DNA from: Thiocapsa roseopersicina
GTDB taxonomy: Bacteria > Pseudomonadota > Gammaproteobacteria > Chromatiales > Chromatiaceae
Assembly: GCF_900106925.1 (NCBI RefSeq)
Contig: NZ_FNNZ01000009.1
Span: forward strand, 62,001-126,000
Length of the DNA: 64,000 nt
Direction of reading: 5' to 3'
A model generated the notes under the pieces. It made no database searches, was not told the origin of the DNA, and saw only the letters and a list, made by a program, of their open reading frames with translations. Positions 34,682 through 44,375 of this stretch are shown here, piece by piece. A program made the translations under genes and the position numbers. The stretch's first letter is position 1; each line of letters starts with the position of its first letter.

Positions 34682-36433
34682 ATGCAGGTCACCATGACCA
34701 CAGCTTCGGACAACGCCGTCATCCCGGCAGCCGACGCGGCCGAAGAGTCCACCAACAAGCAACCGATCGCCACCGGCATCGAAGGGCTCGATTTCGTCCT
34801 TCAGGGCGGTCTCCCGGCCGGGCGTCCTACACTCCTGCGCGGCGCCGCCGGCACCGGCAAGACCGTCATCGCGCTGACCTTTCTCTGCCATGGGATCGCG
34901 GCGGGCGAGACCGCGGTCTTCGTCACCTTCGACGAGGCCCCCGAGGCACTGCTCGGTCATGCCGAGGGCTTCGGGTTTCCCGCCCGGCGTTATCTGGCCG
35001 AAGGGCGTCTGCGTATCCTGGACATGCGTCCGGATCGCAACGAGGTTCAGGTCGGCGAGACCATCGAGCTCACGGCCATCCTCGCGCGCATCGGCTTTGC
35101 GCTGGACAGTCTGGGCGCAACACGTCTCGTGCTGGACGCCGTCGACGGCATGGAAACGGGTTACGCGGATCTGCCCAGCCTGCGCGGCGAGCTCACGCAC
35201 GTCTTCGACTGGATCCGCGATCGCGCCGTGACCTGTCTCATCACGGTCGGCGAATATGCCGATTTCAGCACCCGCTACGGACTCGAGGACTATATCGCCG
35301 ATTGCGTGATCGCCTTGACCCAAGAGGTCAGCAACCGCGTGATGACACGCGTGCTGCGCGTGGTCAAACGCCGAGGCGCGGCGCACGGCTCCAACGAGAA
35401 TCCCTTCCTGCTCGACCGCGGCGGGATCTTCCTGGTCCCGGTGACCGGCTCCGTCCTCAGCGCCAAGGTGTCCGACGCGCGTCTCTCGACCGGCATCTCC
35501 GGTCTGGACGCCATGCTGGGCGGCCAAGGCCCCTACCGGGGTTCGATTACGCTCCTGTCCGGACAGGCCGGCACCGGCAAGACCAGTATCGCCTGCAGCT
35601 TTGCGCGCGCCGCCTGCGAGGCCGGGCTCTCGGTCCTCTACATCAGCTTCGAGGAGAGCCTCGACGAGCTGATCCGCAACCAGCGCAGCATCGGCATCGA
35701 TCTCGACCGTTATCACCGCACGGACGGCCGCAGCGTCGACGGTCTCGGCGCCCTGCTGCTGCAGCCGGTTCGCGCGGTGGAGCTGGGTCTCGAAGAGCAT
35801 CTGATGCGGGTCATCCGCTCGGTGCGCCAACATCGCCCGGCGCTCGTCATCTTGGATCCGGTCAGCGGTTTGGCCGGTCGCAGCCGCGACCCGGTCGCCA
35901 AGGAGATGCTGCTGCGCCTGCTCTACCTGATCAAGGAGGAGGGCGTCACCACGGTCGCCACCGAGCTGCTCGGCGACGACAGCGCGGGCGTCAGTCATCT
36001 GGATGTCTCCTCCATTATCGACGTCTGGATCAAGCTGCGTCGCCACGAGAACGACGGCGAGATGAATCGGCTGATCACGGTCGTGAAGGCCCGCGGCCTG
36101 CCGACCTCCGACCAGGTCAAGGAGTTCAGGATGAGCACGGAGGGACTGCGCATCGTCGATCCCTATCTCGGCGAAAGCGGCATCGTCTACGGAACCGCGC
36201 GGATGGCGCGTCAGGCCGAGGACGAAGAGACGATCGACCAGTTGCACATCGAGCTCGAGCGCGCGCACCAATTGCGCGCCGAGCTGAGCGAGATCCAGGC
36301 CGCCAATGAGCGCCTGGCGCGGGCCGAGCACGAGGTCAAGACCGCCGATCTCGACCGTCAGGTCGCCCAAATCGAGCGCCGCCTGGCAGCCATCGAGCGC
36401 ACCCGTGCCGCAATCGGACGAGGACGCGCATGA
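34682..36433 (+). CDS. kaiC: KaiC circadian-clock-type ATPase
   Basis: 583 aa, two RecA-like KaiC domains. CI: Walker A GAAGTGKT (54-61) and the acidic pair D84-E85 in VTFDEAP. CII: Walker A GQAGTGKT and E-E in YISFEESLDEL. The autophosphorylation pair S431/T432 of the cyanobacterial protein aligns with S443-S444 (LDVSSIID). The C-terminal 70 residues form a long Glu/Arg/Ala helix instead of the KaiA-binding tail. ATPase and slow autokinase activity are expected; no kaiA is found in the window. The stop overlaps kaiB (ATGA). Confidence 0.92.
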   Translation: MQVTMTTASDNAVIPAADAAEESTNKQPIATGIEGLDFVLQGGLPAGRPTLLRGAAGTGKTVIALTFLCHGIAAGETAVFVTFDEAPEALLGHAEGFGFPARRYLAEGRLRILDMRPDRNEVQVGETIELTAILARIGFALDSLGATRLVLDAVDGMETGYADLPSLRGELTHVFDWIRDRAVTCLITVGEYADFSTRYGLEDYIADCVIALTQEVSNRVMTRVLRVVKRRGAAHGSNENPFLLDRGGIFLVPVTGSVLSAKVSDARLSTGISGLDAMLGGQGPYRGSITLLSGQAGTGKTSIACSFARAACEAGLSVLYISFEESLDELIRNQRSIGIDLDRYHRTDGRSVDGLGALLLQPVRAVELGLEEHLMRVIRSVRQHRPALVILDPVSGLAGRSRDPVAKEMLLRLLYLIKEEGVTTVATELLGDDSAGVSHLDVSSIIDVWIKLRRHENDGEMNRLITVVKARGLPTSDQVKEFRMSTEGLRIVDPYLGESGIVYGTARMARQAEDEETIDQLHIELERAHQLRAELSEIQAANERLARAEHEVKTADLDRQVAQIERRLAAIERTRAAIGRGRA

Positions 36434-36711
36434 CGAAACATCTGTTGAGACTCTATATCGCCGGTCGGACGCCCGCTGCCGATCGGGCCGTGCACAATCT
36501 GGAGCAGCTCGCCGTCGAGGTCGCCACGGCGGATCTGGTGATCCAGATCGAGGTGATCGACATCCTCGAACGTCCGCAGCTCGCCGAGGACGAGCGCATC
36601 CTCGCCACCCCCGTGGTCATCAAGCAGCTGCCCCCGCCGATTCGACGGGTCGTCGGCGATCTGTCCGAGCGCGAGAAGGTCTTGATCGGTCTCGACCTCA
36701 GGGTCGACTGA
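36430..36711 (+). CDS. kaiB: KaiB clock protein
   Basis: 93 aa, the short KaiB form. Its beginning LLRLYIAGRTPAADRAVHNLEQL and the LERPQLAEDERILATPVVIKQLPPPIRRVVGDL region are characteristic. It is a thioredoxin-like, fold-switching partner that binds KaiC hexamers. It overlaps kaiC by four bases and the next gene by one base (TGATG), so kaiC, kaiB and the following sensor are translationally coupled. Confidence 0.94.
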   Translation: MTKHLLRLYIAGRTPAADRAVHNLEQLAVEVATADLVIQIEVIDILERPQLAEDERILATPVVIKQLPPPIRRVVGDLSEREKVLIGLDLRVD

Positions 36712-39443
36712 TGGGCACCGGCCGCGTCGACTTCGAGCGGATCGTCGCCCTGGCATCGGACGCCATCCTGATGCTGGACCGGCACGGCATGATCCGCTAT
36801 GCGAATGCCGCTGCCGCGTCGCTCTTCGGCCGCTCGACCGAGGCGCTCGTGGGTGCGGATTTCGGCTTCGTCGTGATCCCGGACGAGCCGACCGAGATCG
36901 AGATCCCGCGTGCGGGAAGCGTGATCTCGGCGGACATGCGCAGCGTGGACATGATCATGGACGGGCATCAGGTGGCCGTGGTCTATCTGCGCGACGTCAC
37001 CGAGCGCAAGGTGGCCGAGCGCGCCATCTTGACCCATCAAACGCGGCTGGAAGAGGCTCAGCGGATCGCCCGCCTCGGCTATTGGGAATGGCAACCCGAG
37101 AGCGGCGCGATCTGGTGGTCGGACATGGTCTACCGGATCTTCGGCATGGAGCCGAGCGACGCTGCGCCGAGCTACGACGCCTTTTACGCACGCGTGCACC
37201 CCGAGGACCGGGCGCTGGTCTTGGAGAACGAGCAAGAGGCGCATCTCACGGGGAGGCTCGACGAGGAGCACCGTATCGTCCTTCCGGACGGCACGCTGCG
37301 CTGGGTCCGACAGGTAGCCCGGGCCGAGCCCGACCATCCGGATCGTCCGCGCCGCTTTCACGGCACCGTCCAGGACGTCACAGACGACAAGCTCGCGGAG
37401 GCCAGACTGCATGATCGCGAGCGGCTCATTCAGATGGCCGCGAACCTCGCGCGAATCGGCGGATGGAATGTCGACCTCATCGCCAACCGGGCGACCTGGT
37501 CGGACGAGGTCTGCCGAATCCACGAGGAGCCGCCCGGCACGGTGGTGCGCGTCGAGGACGGCATTTCTTACTATGCCCCCGAATGGCGCGAGCGCATCAC
37601 ACGCGTCTTCACCGCCTGCGCACGCGAGGGTATCGGCTACGACGAGGAGCTGCAGATCATCACGGCGACAGGCCGGCGGGTCTGGGTGCGGACGATCGGC
37701 GCCGCGGTACGCGATATCTCGGGCCACATCACCCACGTGCAAGGTGCCTTTCAGGACATCACCGAGCGCAAGACCGCCGAAGAGCGCCTGCGCCTCTCGG
37801 CGGCCGTCTTCGAGAACACCAGCGAGGGCATCATCATCACGGATACGACCCCGGCGATCATCGCGGTCAATCCGGCCTTCACCGAGATCAACGGTTACGG
37901 CCCCGAGGAGGTCCTGGGTCGTAACCCGAGCCTGCTCAAATCCGGAAAGCATGATCCGCGATTCTACGAGGAGATGTGGCGGGGCCTGTTGGACCTGGGT
38001 CACTGGCGCGGAGAGATCTGGAACCGCCGCAAGGACGGCGAGATCTATCCGCAATGGGTCAATATCAACGCGGTGCGCTCGGCGCTGGGCCAGACGACGC
38101 ACTATGTCGGCGTCTTCTCGGATCTGAGCGACGTCAAACGCTCCGAGGCACAGATCGAGCGCCTGGCCCACCGCGACCCGCTCACCGATCTCCCCAACCG
38201 GCTGCTGTTCCGCACCCGCCTGGAGCAGGCCCTGCTGCGCGCGAGCACGAGCCGAGCCCGCGTCGGTATGCTCCTGGTCGACATCGACGGCTTCCGGCAC
38301 ATCAACGACAGCCTCGGACACGCGGTCGGCGACCTTGCGCTGCGGGAAGTCGCCAAGCGTCTGACCGAGCTGGTGCGTATCGACGAAACCGTGGCACGCC
38401 TGAGCGGCGACGAGCTCGCCGTGCTGATCGAGGGCGACGAGGACATCGACACCCGTGCCGCGCTGATGGCCGAGCGCATCCGCGAGAGCCTGAAGAAACC
38501 CTTCACGGTCGAGGCCACGGAGCTCTTCATGAGCGCAAGCATCGGGATCGCCATCTATCCCGAGGACGGGAGCGACGTCTCCGAGCTCATGCAGAACGGC
38601 GACGCCGCCCTTTACCAAGCCCGCGAGGCCGGCGGCAATACGTACCGCCACTATGCGCGCAGCCTGACCGACTATGCGCGCGAGCGGGTGACCTTGACCT
38701 CGGAGCTGAACCGCGCGATCGAGCGCGACGAGCTGCGCCTGCACTACCAGCCGCTGGTCGACACCGAAAGCTGTCGGGTGAACGGGCTCGAGGTTTTGGT
38801 GCGCTGGCAGCATCCCGAGCGCGGCATGGTGTTGCCGGACAGCTTCATACGGTTGGCCGAGGAGACCGGACTCATCATTCCGCTCGGCGCCTGGGTGTTG
38901 CGAAGCGCCTGCATCCAGGCCCGCGAATGGGAGACTGCGGGGATTCCCTTCGGGCGTATCGCGGTGAACGTCTCGGGGGTTCAGATCCAGCGCAGTGATT
39001 TCGCACGGACGCTCGAATCCATCCTCGACGAAACCGGACTGGGCGCCGAGCGTCTGGAGCTCGAGCTCACCGAGACCTTCGTCATGGATCTACGCGAGGA
39101 CGCGCAACGGCTACTCGGTGATCTCAAGCGGCTGGGGATCGCCCTGGCGATGGACGATTTCGGCACCGGCTATTCGTCGCTCGCCTATCTCAAGGGATTG
39201 CCGTTCGATACACTCAAGATCGACCGGAGCTTCATCGGCGGGCTTCCCGACGACCCCGCCAGCGCCGCCATCGTCACCGCCATCACCACGCTCGGCCACA
39301 GCCTGGGGTTCGAGGTCCTGGCCGAAGGGGTCGAGACGGAGGCACAGCGGCGGTTTCTGCTCGGGGTCGGCTGCCGCCGTGCGCAAGGCTATCTGTTCAG
39401 TCCGCCGGTGCCGCCGGAGGCGGTCGTTCGGCTCTTGTCGTGA
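36711..39443 (+). CDS. Multi-PAS protein with degenerate GGDEF and EVL-type EAL domain
   Basis: 910 aa, soluble. Four PAS modules are visible (about 8-95, 105-225, 235-350, 360-475), each ending in a D-V/I-T-E/D-like PAC end. The GGDEF motif has changed to S565-G-D-E-L, so cyclase activity is doubtful and GTP sensing is possible. The EAL domain has E694-V-L with ELTET, DDFGTGYSS, KIDRSF and EGVET present, so phosphodiesterase activity is likely. The start overlaps the kaiB stop by one base, which argues strongly for a joint role. Confidence 0.9.
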   Translation: MGTGRVDFERIVALASDAILMLDRHGMIRYANAAAASLFGRSTEALVGADFGFVVIPDEPTEIEIPRAGSVISADMRSVDMIMDGHQVAVVYLRDVTERKVAERAILTHQTRLEEAQRIARLGYWEWQPESGAIWWSDMVYRIFGMEPSDAAPSYDAFYARVHPEDRALVLENEQEAHLTGRLDEEHRIVLPDGTLRWVRQVARAEPDHPDRPRRFHGTVQDVTDDKLAEARLHDRERLIQMAANLARIGGWNVDLIANRATWSDEVCRIHEEPPGTVVRVEDGISYYAPEWRERITRVFTACAREGIGYDEELQIITATGRRVWVRTIGAAVRDISGHITHVQGAFQDITERKTAEERLRLSAAVFENTSEGIIITDTTPAIIAVNPAFTEINGYGPEEVLGRNPSLLKSGKHDPRFYEEMWRGLLDLGHWRGEIWNRRKDGEIYPQWVNINAVRSALGQTTHYVGVFSDLSDVKRSEAQIERLAHRDPLTDLPNRLLFRTRLEQALLRASTSRARVGMLLVDIDGFRHINDSLGHAVGDLALREVAKRLTELVRIDETVARLSGDELAVLIEGDEDIDTRAALMAERIRESLKKPFTVEATELFMSASIGIAIYPEDGSDVSELMQNGDAALYQAREAGGNTYRHYARSLTDYARERVTLTSELNRAIERDELRLHYQPLVDTESCRVNGLEVLVRWQHPERGMVLPDSFIRLAEETGLIIPLGAWVLRSACIQAREWETAGIPFGRIAVNVSGVQIQRSDFARTLESILDETGLGAERLELELTETFVMDLREDAQRLLGDLKRLGIALAMDDFGTGYSSLAYLKGLPFDTLKIDRSFIGGLPDDPASAAIVTAITTLGHSLGFEVLAEGVETEAQRRFLLGVGCRRAQGYLFSPPVPPEAVVRLLS

Positions 39444-39621
39444 CTCGACCCATCCGGAACATCTCGGGCAGTTCATGAATCGGTCACTATGGGCCTATCA
39501 TTGCGAAACCCAAGCCGGCGCGGACCGGCGGGCCGATAGCGGAGGTCGACCGTCCAAGGGCGGGCGATGAGCCGCACCATCCTGTTCCGAAGGCCACGGG
39601 GCCTCGGCGAGGCGTGACGAC

Positions 39622-42600
39622 GTGACGACAACACATCAATTGGGCTTCGCCGAGATGACGGATCTGCGCGAGCGAGCGCGCCGGATCCTGCGCGACCATA
39701 CCTTCGACGAGACCATGGATGCCTTCGAGCAGGGTAATCTCGATCTCGAGAGGCTCCTCGAAGAGCTGCATATCTACCATGCCGAGCTGTACATCCAGCA
39801 ACAGGCCCTGAACGACAGCCGGCACATTACCGAGCGTGCACTCGCGCGCTTCACCCGACTCTATCGCGAGCTGCCCTTTCCGGTCTTGCTCATCAACGCA
39901 CAAGGCCACCTCAAGGAAGGCAACGCGGCGGCGCAGCGGCTGCTGCCGTTCGATTGTCGACTCTTCATCCATCTCGCCGTCGAGGGACAGACGAGAGTCC
40001 TCGAAAATGCGTTGCTCGATTCACGCAGAGCCGGCCGTGCGGATTGCAGGGAGGTTCGTCTGCGGGGTCAGGGCAACAGCATCGTCACCGCCGATCTGCG
40101 TCTGATCCGTCTCCCGGAAATCGACGGAGACGAGGCGGAGATCGTCTGCAACCTCGTGGACCAGACCGAGCAGGTCGCGCAGCGCGAGGACCTGGTCGCC
40201 GCCAACCGCCGCCTGCGCATCCAGGAAGAGCGCTATCACGTCGTCGCCGACTTCGCGCCGGACTGGGCCTACTGGATGGGCGAGGACGGACGCTTCCGTT
40301 ATGTCTCCCCGGCCTGCGCGCGGATCACCGGCTATCCGGCGGCCGCCTTCCTGAAGGATCCGGAGCTCTTGTCGCGGATCATCCATCCGGATGACCGTGA
40401 CGGATACCTCATGCATCTCCACGGCGCACACGCAACCCATCGATTCAAGCCGATGCGTTTTCGCCTCTACACCCGCACGGGCGAATTGCGCTGGATCGAG
40501 CATCTGTGCGTTCCGGTCACCGGCGACGGCGGACGCCCGCTCGGACACCGTGGCTCGAATCTGGACGTGACCGAAAAGGTCAGGCTCGAAACGGCACTCG
40601 GCATGGCCTCCGAGGTCATCGATGCGAGCTCCACGATCGCGTTTCATTGGGCGCCCGAGCCGGGTTGGCCGGTCATCTATGCCTCGCCGAACGTTCGGCG
40701 TTGGGGCTATGCCCTCGAACAGCTCCTCTCGCGGCGCTTGAGCTACCTCGATGTGGTGCATCCGCAGGACTGCGTCCGCGTGGTCGCCGCCTTCGAAACC
40801 TTTATTCAAGAGAAGCGCGACGTCTTCCGTCAGACCTATCGGGTCTGTTGGGCGGACGGCTCGGAACACTGGGTGGACGAGGAGACGCGCGGCGTGTTTG
40901 GCCCGGACGGCCGACTCCTCTACTTTCATGGGATCGTGACCGATGTCACCGAGCGCGAACAGGCAGAACGAGGCCTGAAACGCCAATTGGACCTGCAGGC
41001 GCTGGTCGCCCGGATCTCGTCGCGGCTGATCGATGTCACGGGCGATACACTCGAGCAGACCATTGACTGGTCGCTCGAGCGGATCGGCCGCTCGCTCGGG
41101 GCCGATCGCAGCTATCTGCTTCGACTTTCCAACGACCATAAGCGCATGGATATGACGCATGAATGGTGCGCGGAAGACATACGGGCGGTCATCGACGAAT
41201 GCCAAGCGCTTTCACTCGAGCATTACCGTTGGTGGGCCGAGCGTCTGGCGGAACGGGATCCCGTGTTGATTGCGGATGTTTCCGCGCTTCCCGCGGAGGC
41301 CACAGCCGAGCGCACCGAGCTCGAGCGCCAGGGCGTGCGCTCGATCGTGACCGTCCCCATGACCCGGCACGGCCGCGTTTGGGGCGCCCTCGGGCTCGAT
41401 GCGATGACTCGGCCGCGCAGCTGGAGCAACGACACCGTGCAGATGCTGCAGGTGATCGGCGAGGTGATCGCGGGGGCCTTGCTCAGGACCGAGTCCGAGG
41501 TTCGTCTCACGGCCAGCGAGAACCTCTATCGGCATGTCACGGACATGATGAGCGACGTCGCTTACTCCTGCGTGGAGCGTCCCGGCGAGGGCTTCCGGAT
41601 CGACTGGATGACCGACTCGGTGGAAGCGCTGACGCGTTACACCTTGGCCGAGGTGCGGGAGATGGGATGCTGGAGCCGGCTGCTGATCGACGAGGATGTC
41701 GGGATCTTCAACGACAAGGTCGCAGGACTAGCCCCGGGAGCAAGGGCCGATTGCGAGCTGCGTCTGCGCCGCAAGGACGGAGCGATTCGCTGGCTCCGCG
41801 CGACGACCGAGTGCGTCGCCGAAGACGCCGACCCGACGCAGCGTCGGCTCTACGGCGGCCTCCTGGATATCACCGAGCACAAGTCGCGCGAGGCCGAGAT
41901 CGAGCGGCTTGCGCTCGTAGTCGAGCAAAGCCCGAGCATCGTGCTGATCACCGACATCGCGGGGGCGATCGAGTACGTCAACGCACGCTTCTGCGAGAGC
42001 ACCGGGTATCGGCCGCAGGAGATCCTGGGTCGATCGGTCGATACCCTGCGATCCGCTACCCGTACCGCGGACGAGAATTCGGAGATCTGGAGCGCGCTGC
42101 AGCGCGGCGAGGTCTGGACGGGAGAATTCCAGGTTCGCAAGAAGTCGGGCGAGACCTATTGGGAGTACGCCCACATCACGCCGTTGCGCAACGAGCAGGG
42201 CCTGGTCACCCATTACGTGAAGCTTGCCGAGGATATCAGCGATCGCAAGGCACTCTCGCAGCAGGTGAGTTACCTGGCCCGTTACGATCCGCTCACCGGC
42301 CTGCCCAATCGGACATTGATGCGCGAGCGCGTCGAGCAGGCCCTCATCGCGGCCAGTCATGCCGACAGGGTTCTCGCGCTCCTCTCGATCGACCTGGACG
42401 ATCTGAGGTCGGTGAACGACTCGCTCGGTCACCCGGCGGGCGATGAGTTGTTGCGCGCGGTGGCTGAACGTTGGCAGCCGCTCTTGCGGGACGAGGATAC
42501 CCTGGCCCGCTTCAGCGGCGACAACTTCATCGCCCTGGCCACCGGGCTGCGGCGTGCCGAGGACGCCTCCAGGCTTGCCGATCGGATCCGCGACGCGTTG

Positions 42601-43599
42601 GCGCAGCCGATCATCCTCGGCGAGCAGGGCGTCGTGGTGAGCTGCAGCATCGGCATCGCGCTCTATCCGGACGATTCGAGCACGGCCGAAGAATTGATCA
42701 GTCACGCCGATACCGCACTGCACGGCGCCAAGATCGAAGGGCGCGGGCTGCACCGGTTCTTTACCTCGGCCTTGAACGATGATCTTCAGGAGCAGTTTCG
42801 CACCGAGCAGGCCCTGCGCCGCGCGATCGAGCGTCATGAGCTGCTGCTTTATTACCAGCCACGCGTCGACATCGTCACCGGCCGGATTCTGGGTTTGGAG
42901 GCCTTGGTGCGGTGGGATCACCCGGAGCTCGGGTTGATCCCGCCGGGTCGCTTCATCCCGGTCGCCGAGTCGAGCGGATTGATTCTGCTCGTCGGACCCA
43001 TCGTCGTACGACTCGTCTGCGAGCAGATCGCTGCTTGGCGCAATGCCGGCGTTGCGTTGGTGCCGGTGGCGTTCAACCTCAGCGCCACGGAGCTTTATCA
43101 GGAGGGACTTGCGGGCCGGATCTCGACCATCGCGGCCGAGGTCGGGGTCGATCCGGATCTCTTGGAGATCGAGGTTACGGAGAGCACGGCCATGCGCTCG
43201 ATCGAGCAAGCGGTCGAGGTCCTGTCGGAGCTGCGTGATCGCGGATTCACACTCGCAATCGATGACTTCGGGACCGGCTTCGCCTCCTTGAGCTACTTGA
43301 ACCGATTGCCGGTACAAACGATCAAGATCGACCGCTCCTTCCTGGCCGAGATCGGCAGCGGAGGGCCCGGGGAGTCTCAGGCCGAGACGATCGTCAAGGC
43401 CATCATCGGGCTGGGCGCAAACCTCGGTCTTCAAGTCATCGCCGAAGGGGTCGAGACCGAAGCCCAGAATACCTTCCTGATCAATCACGGCTGTCGGGAG
43501 GCGCAAGGCTACCTCTTCTGTCGACCGGGACCGGCCGATCGCATCGAGGCGCTGCTTCGAGGAGGGATCGTCGAGCCGGGAGCCGAGCCGATCGACTGA
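39622..43599 (+). CDS. Giant PAS/GAF-GGDEF-EAL sensor protein
   Basis: 1325 aa, no membrane segment. Order: N-terminal helices, about three PAS domains (75-180, 205-320, 330-450), a GAF domain (about 460-620, LDLQALVARISSRLIDVTG to the GEVIAGALLRTE end), two more PAS domains (630-755 and 765-880), GGDEF and EAL. The cyclase motif is degenerate (S965-G-D-N-F). The EAL domain keeps E1093-A-L, VTES, DDFGTGFAS, KIDRSF and EGVET. It probably acts as a phosphodiesterase under multi-signal control. The start is GTG at 39622 (GAGGCG upstream); an ATG at 39655 is the alternative. Last gene of the cluster. Confidence 0.88.
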   Translation: MTTTHQLGFAEMTDLRERARRILRDHTFDETMDAFEQGNLDLERLLEELHIYHAELYIQQQALNDSRHITERALARFTRLYRELPFPVLLINAQGHLKEGNAAAQRLLPFDCRLFIHLAVEGQTRVLENALLDSRRAGRADCREVRLRGQGNSIVTADLRLIRLPEIDGDEAEIVCNLVDQTEQVAQREDLVAANRRLRIQEERYHVVADFAPDWAYWMGEDGRFRYVSPACARITGYPAAAFLKDPELLSRIIHPDDRDGYLMHLHGAHATHRFKPMRFRLYTRTGELRWIEHLCVPVTGDGGRPLGHRGSNLDVTEKVRLETALGMASEVIDASSTIAFHWAPEPGWPVIYASPNVRRWGYALEQLLSRRLSYLDVVHPQDCVRVVAAFETFIQEKRDVFRQTYRVCWADGSEHWVDEETRGVFGPDGRLLYFHGIVTDVTEREQAERGLKRQLDLQALVARISSRLIDVTGDTLEQTIDWSLERIGRSLGADRSYLLRLSNDHKRMDMTHEWCAEDIRAVIDECQALSLEHYRWWAERLAERDPVLIADVSALPAEATAERTELERQGVRSIVTVPMTRHGRVWGALGLDAMTRPRSWSNDTVQMLQVIGEVIAGALLRTESEVRLTASENLYRHVTDMMSDVAYSCVERPGEGFRIDWMTDSVEALTRYTLAEVREMGCWSRLLIDEDVGIFNDKVAGLAPGARADCELRLRRKDGAIRWLRATTECVAEDADPTQRRLYGGLLDITEHKSREAEIERLALVVEQSPSIVLITDIAGAIEYVNARFCESTGYRPQEILGRSVDTLRSATRTADENSEIWSALQRGEVWTGEFQVRKKSGETYWEYAHITPLRNEQGLVTHYVKLAEDISDRKALSQQVSYLARYDPLTGLPNRTLMRERVEQALIAASHADRVLALLSIDLDDLRSVNDSLGHPAGDELLRAVAERWQPLLRDEDTLARFSGDNFIALATGLRRAEDASRLADRIRDALAQPIILGEQGVVVSCSIGIALYPDDSSTAEELISHADTALHGAKIEGRGLHRFFTSALNDDLQEQFRTEQALRRAIERHELLLYYQPRVDIVTGRILGLEALVRWDHPELGLIPPGRFIPVAESSGLILLVGPIVVRLVCEQIAAWRNAGVALVPVAFNLSATELYQEGLAGRISTIAAEVGVDPDLLEIEVTESTAMRSIEQAVEVLSELRDRGFTLAIDDFGTGFASLSYLNRLPVQTIKIDRSFLAEIGSGGPGESQAETIVKAIIGLGANLGLQVIAEGVETEAQNTFLINHGCREAQGYLFCRPGPADRIEALLRGGIVEPGAEPID

Positions 43600-43682
43600 G
43601 CGGCGATGGTTACGGCGGCTCCTTCGAAATGTCGGCCTCAGTCATCCACCCGCACGGTGGAATGGTTGACGATCGATTGAAA

Positions 43683-43723
43683 AAGGGCGCATCGCGCGGT
43701 CCGGACCGCGCCGATACGCCCTT
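43683..43723. terminator. Long hairpin between signalling cluster and fasciclin gene
   Basis: Nearly the whole 41 bases fold on themselves around the perfect 16-bp palindrome CGCGGTCCGGACCGCG (43695-43710), extended by ATCG/CGAT and AAGGGCG/CGCCCTT. Read on the minus strand it is followed by TTTTTCAATCG, an intrinsic terminator for the fasciclin gene. It also lies 84 bases after the last signalling gene on the plus strand. Confidence 0.75.
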
Positions 43724-43775
43724 CGAGGTCACAACGGCAACGGGGTCAGAAGGGCGGGAGACCCGCCCGATCCGA

Positions 43776-44375
43776 CTAGAGCATCACGCGATCGATCACG
43801 TGGACGATGCCGTTCTTGGCGACGATCGACTGCGACACAGTCGCATCACCCACCTTCAGGTTGCCCTGGATGCCCACTGGAACCCGCTCGCCGGCCAGAT
43901 TGGTGGCGGTCAGACCCTGCATCATCTGGGTCGCGCTCAGGCGACCCGGGGCGACGTGTGCCGAGATCAGCGACTGGAGTGCGACGGGATCCGCCAAGAG
44001 GGCCTCGAGCTGCTCCTTCGGAACCCGCGCAAAGGCCTCGTTGCTGGGCGCGAAGATCGTGTAGGGGCCGTCACCCTCGAGCATGGCCTCGGACCCCGCC
44101 GCCTTGATGGCCGCCTGCAGCTGACTGAAGATCGCCGAGCCGCCGGTGATGTCGCCGAGCGTCTTCTCCGAAGCGTAGCCCGGCGCGCGCGTGGTGTCGT
44201 ATGCGTTGAGGGAATCGGACGGCGTGGCGTTGACCAGTCCGGCGCGCGCCCGCTCGCGGGTCTCCTCGTCGGCATACTTGCTGCCAAGTGCCAGTGCAGT
44301 CAGCGGACCCAGTGCCACCGCCAGAACGACGGCGATGGTCCAAGGATTCGTCTCGGGTGCCTTTTCGGTGCTCAT
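43776..44375 (-). CDS. Membrane-anchored fasciclin (FAS1) domain protein
   Basis: 199 aa. One hydrophobic segment (about residues 12-31, TIAVVLAVALGPLTALALG) is a signal anchor. The FAS1 domain covers about 75-199, with motifs FSQLQAAIKAAG, YTIFAPSNEAFARVP, LISAHVAPGRL and a terminal NGIVHVIDRVML. Such domains give adhesion or matrix contact at the cell surface. It is monocistronic with its own terminator; no lipid-attachment cysteine is present. Confidence 0.88.
   Translation of the reverse strand: MSTEKAPETNPWTIAVVLAVALGPLTALALGSKYADEETRERARAGLVNATPSDSLNAYDTTRAPGYASEKTLGDITGGSAIFSQLQAAIKAAGSEAMLEGDGPYTIFAPSNEAFARVPKEQLEALLADPVALQSLISAHVAPGRLSATQMMQGLTATNLAGERVPVGIQGNLKVGDATVSQSIVAKNGIVHVIDRVML

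Noticed and set aside
22064-43599. Search for kaiA, cheY, cheZ or flagellar genes in the signalling cluster
   Set aside because: None found. The single REC protein at 29035 was considered as CheY but lacks any motility context.
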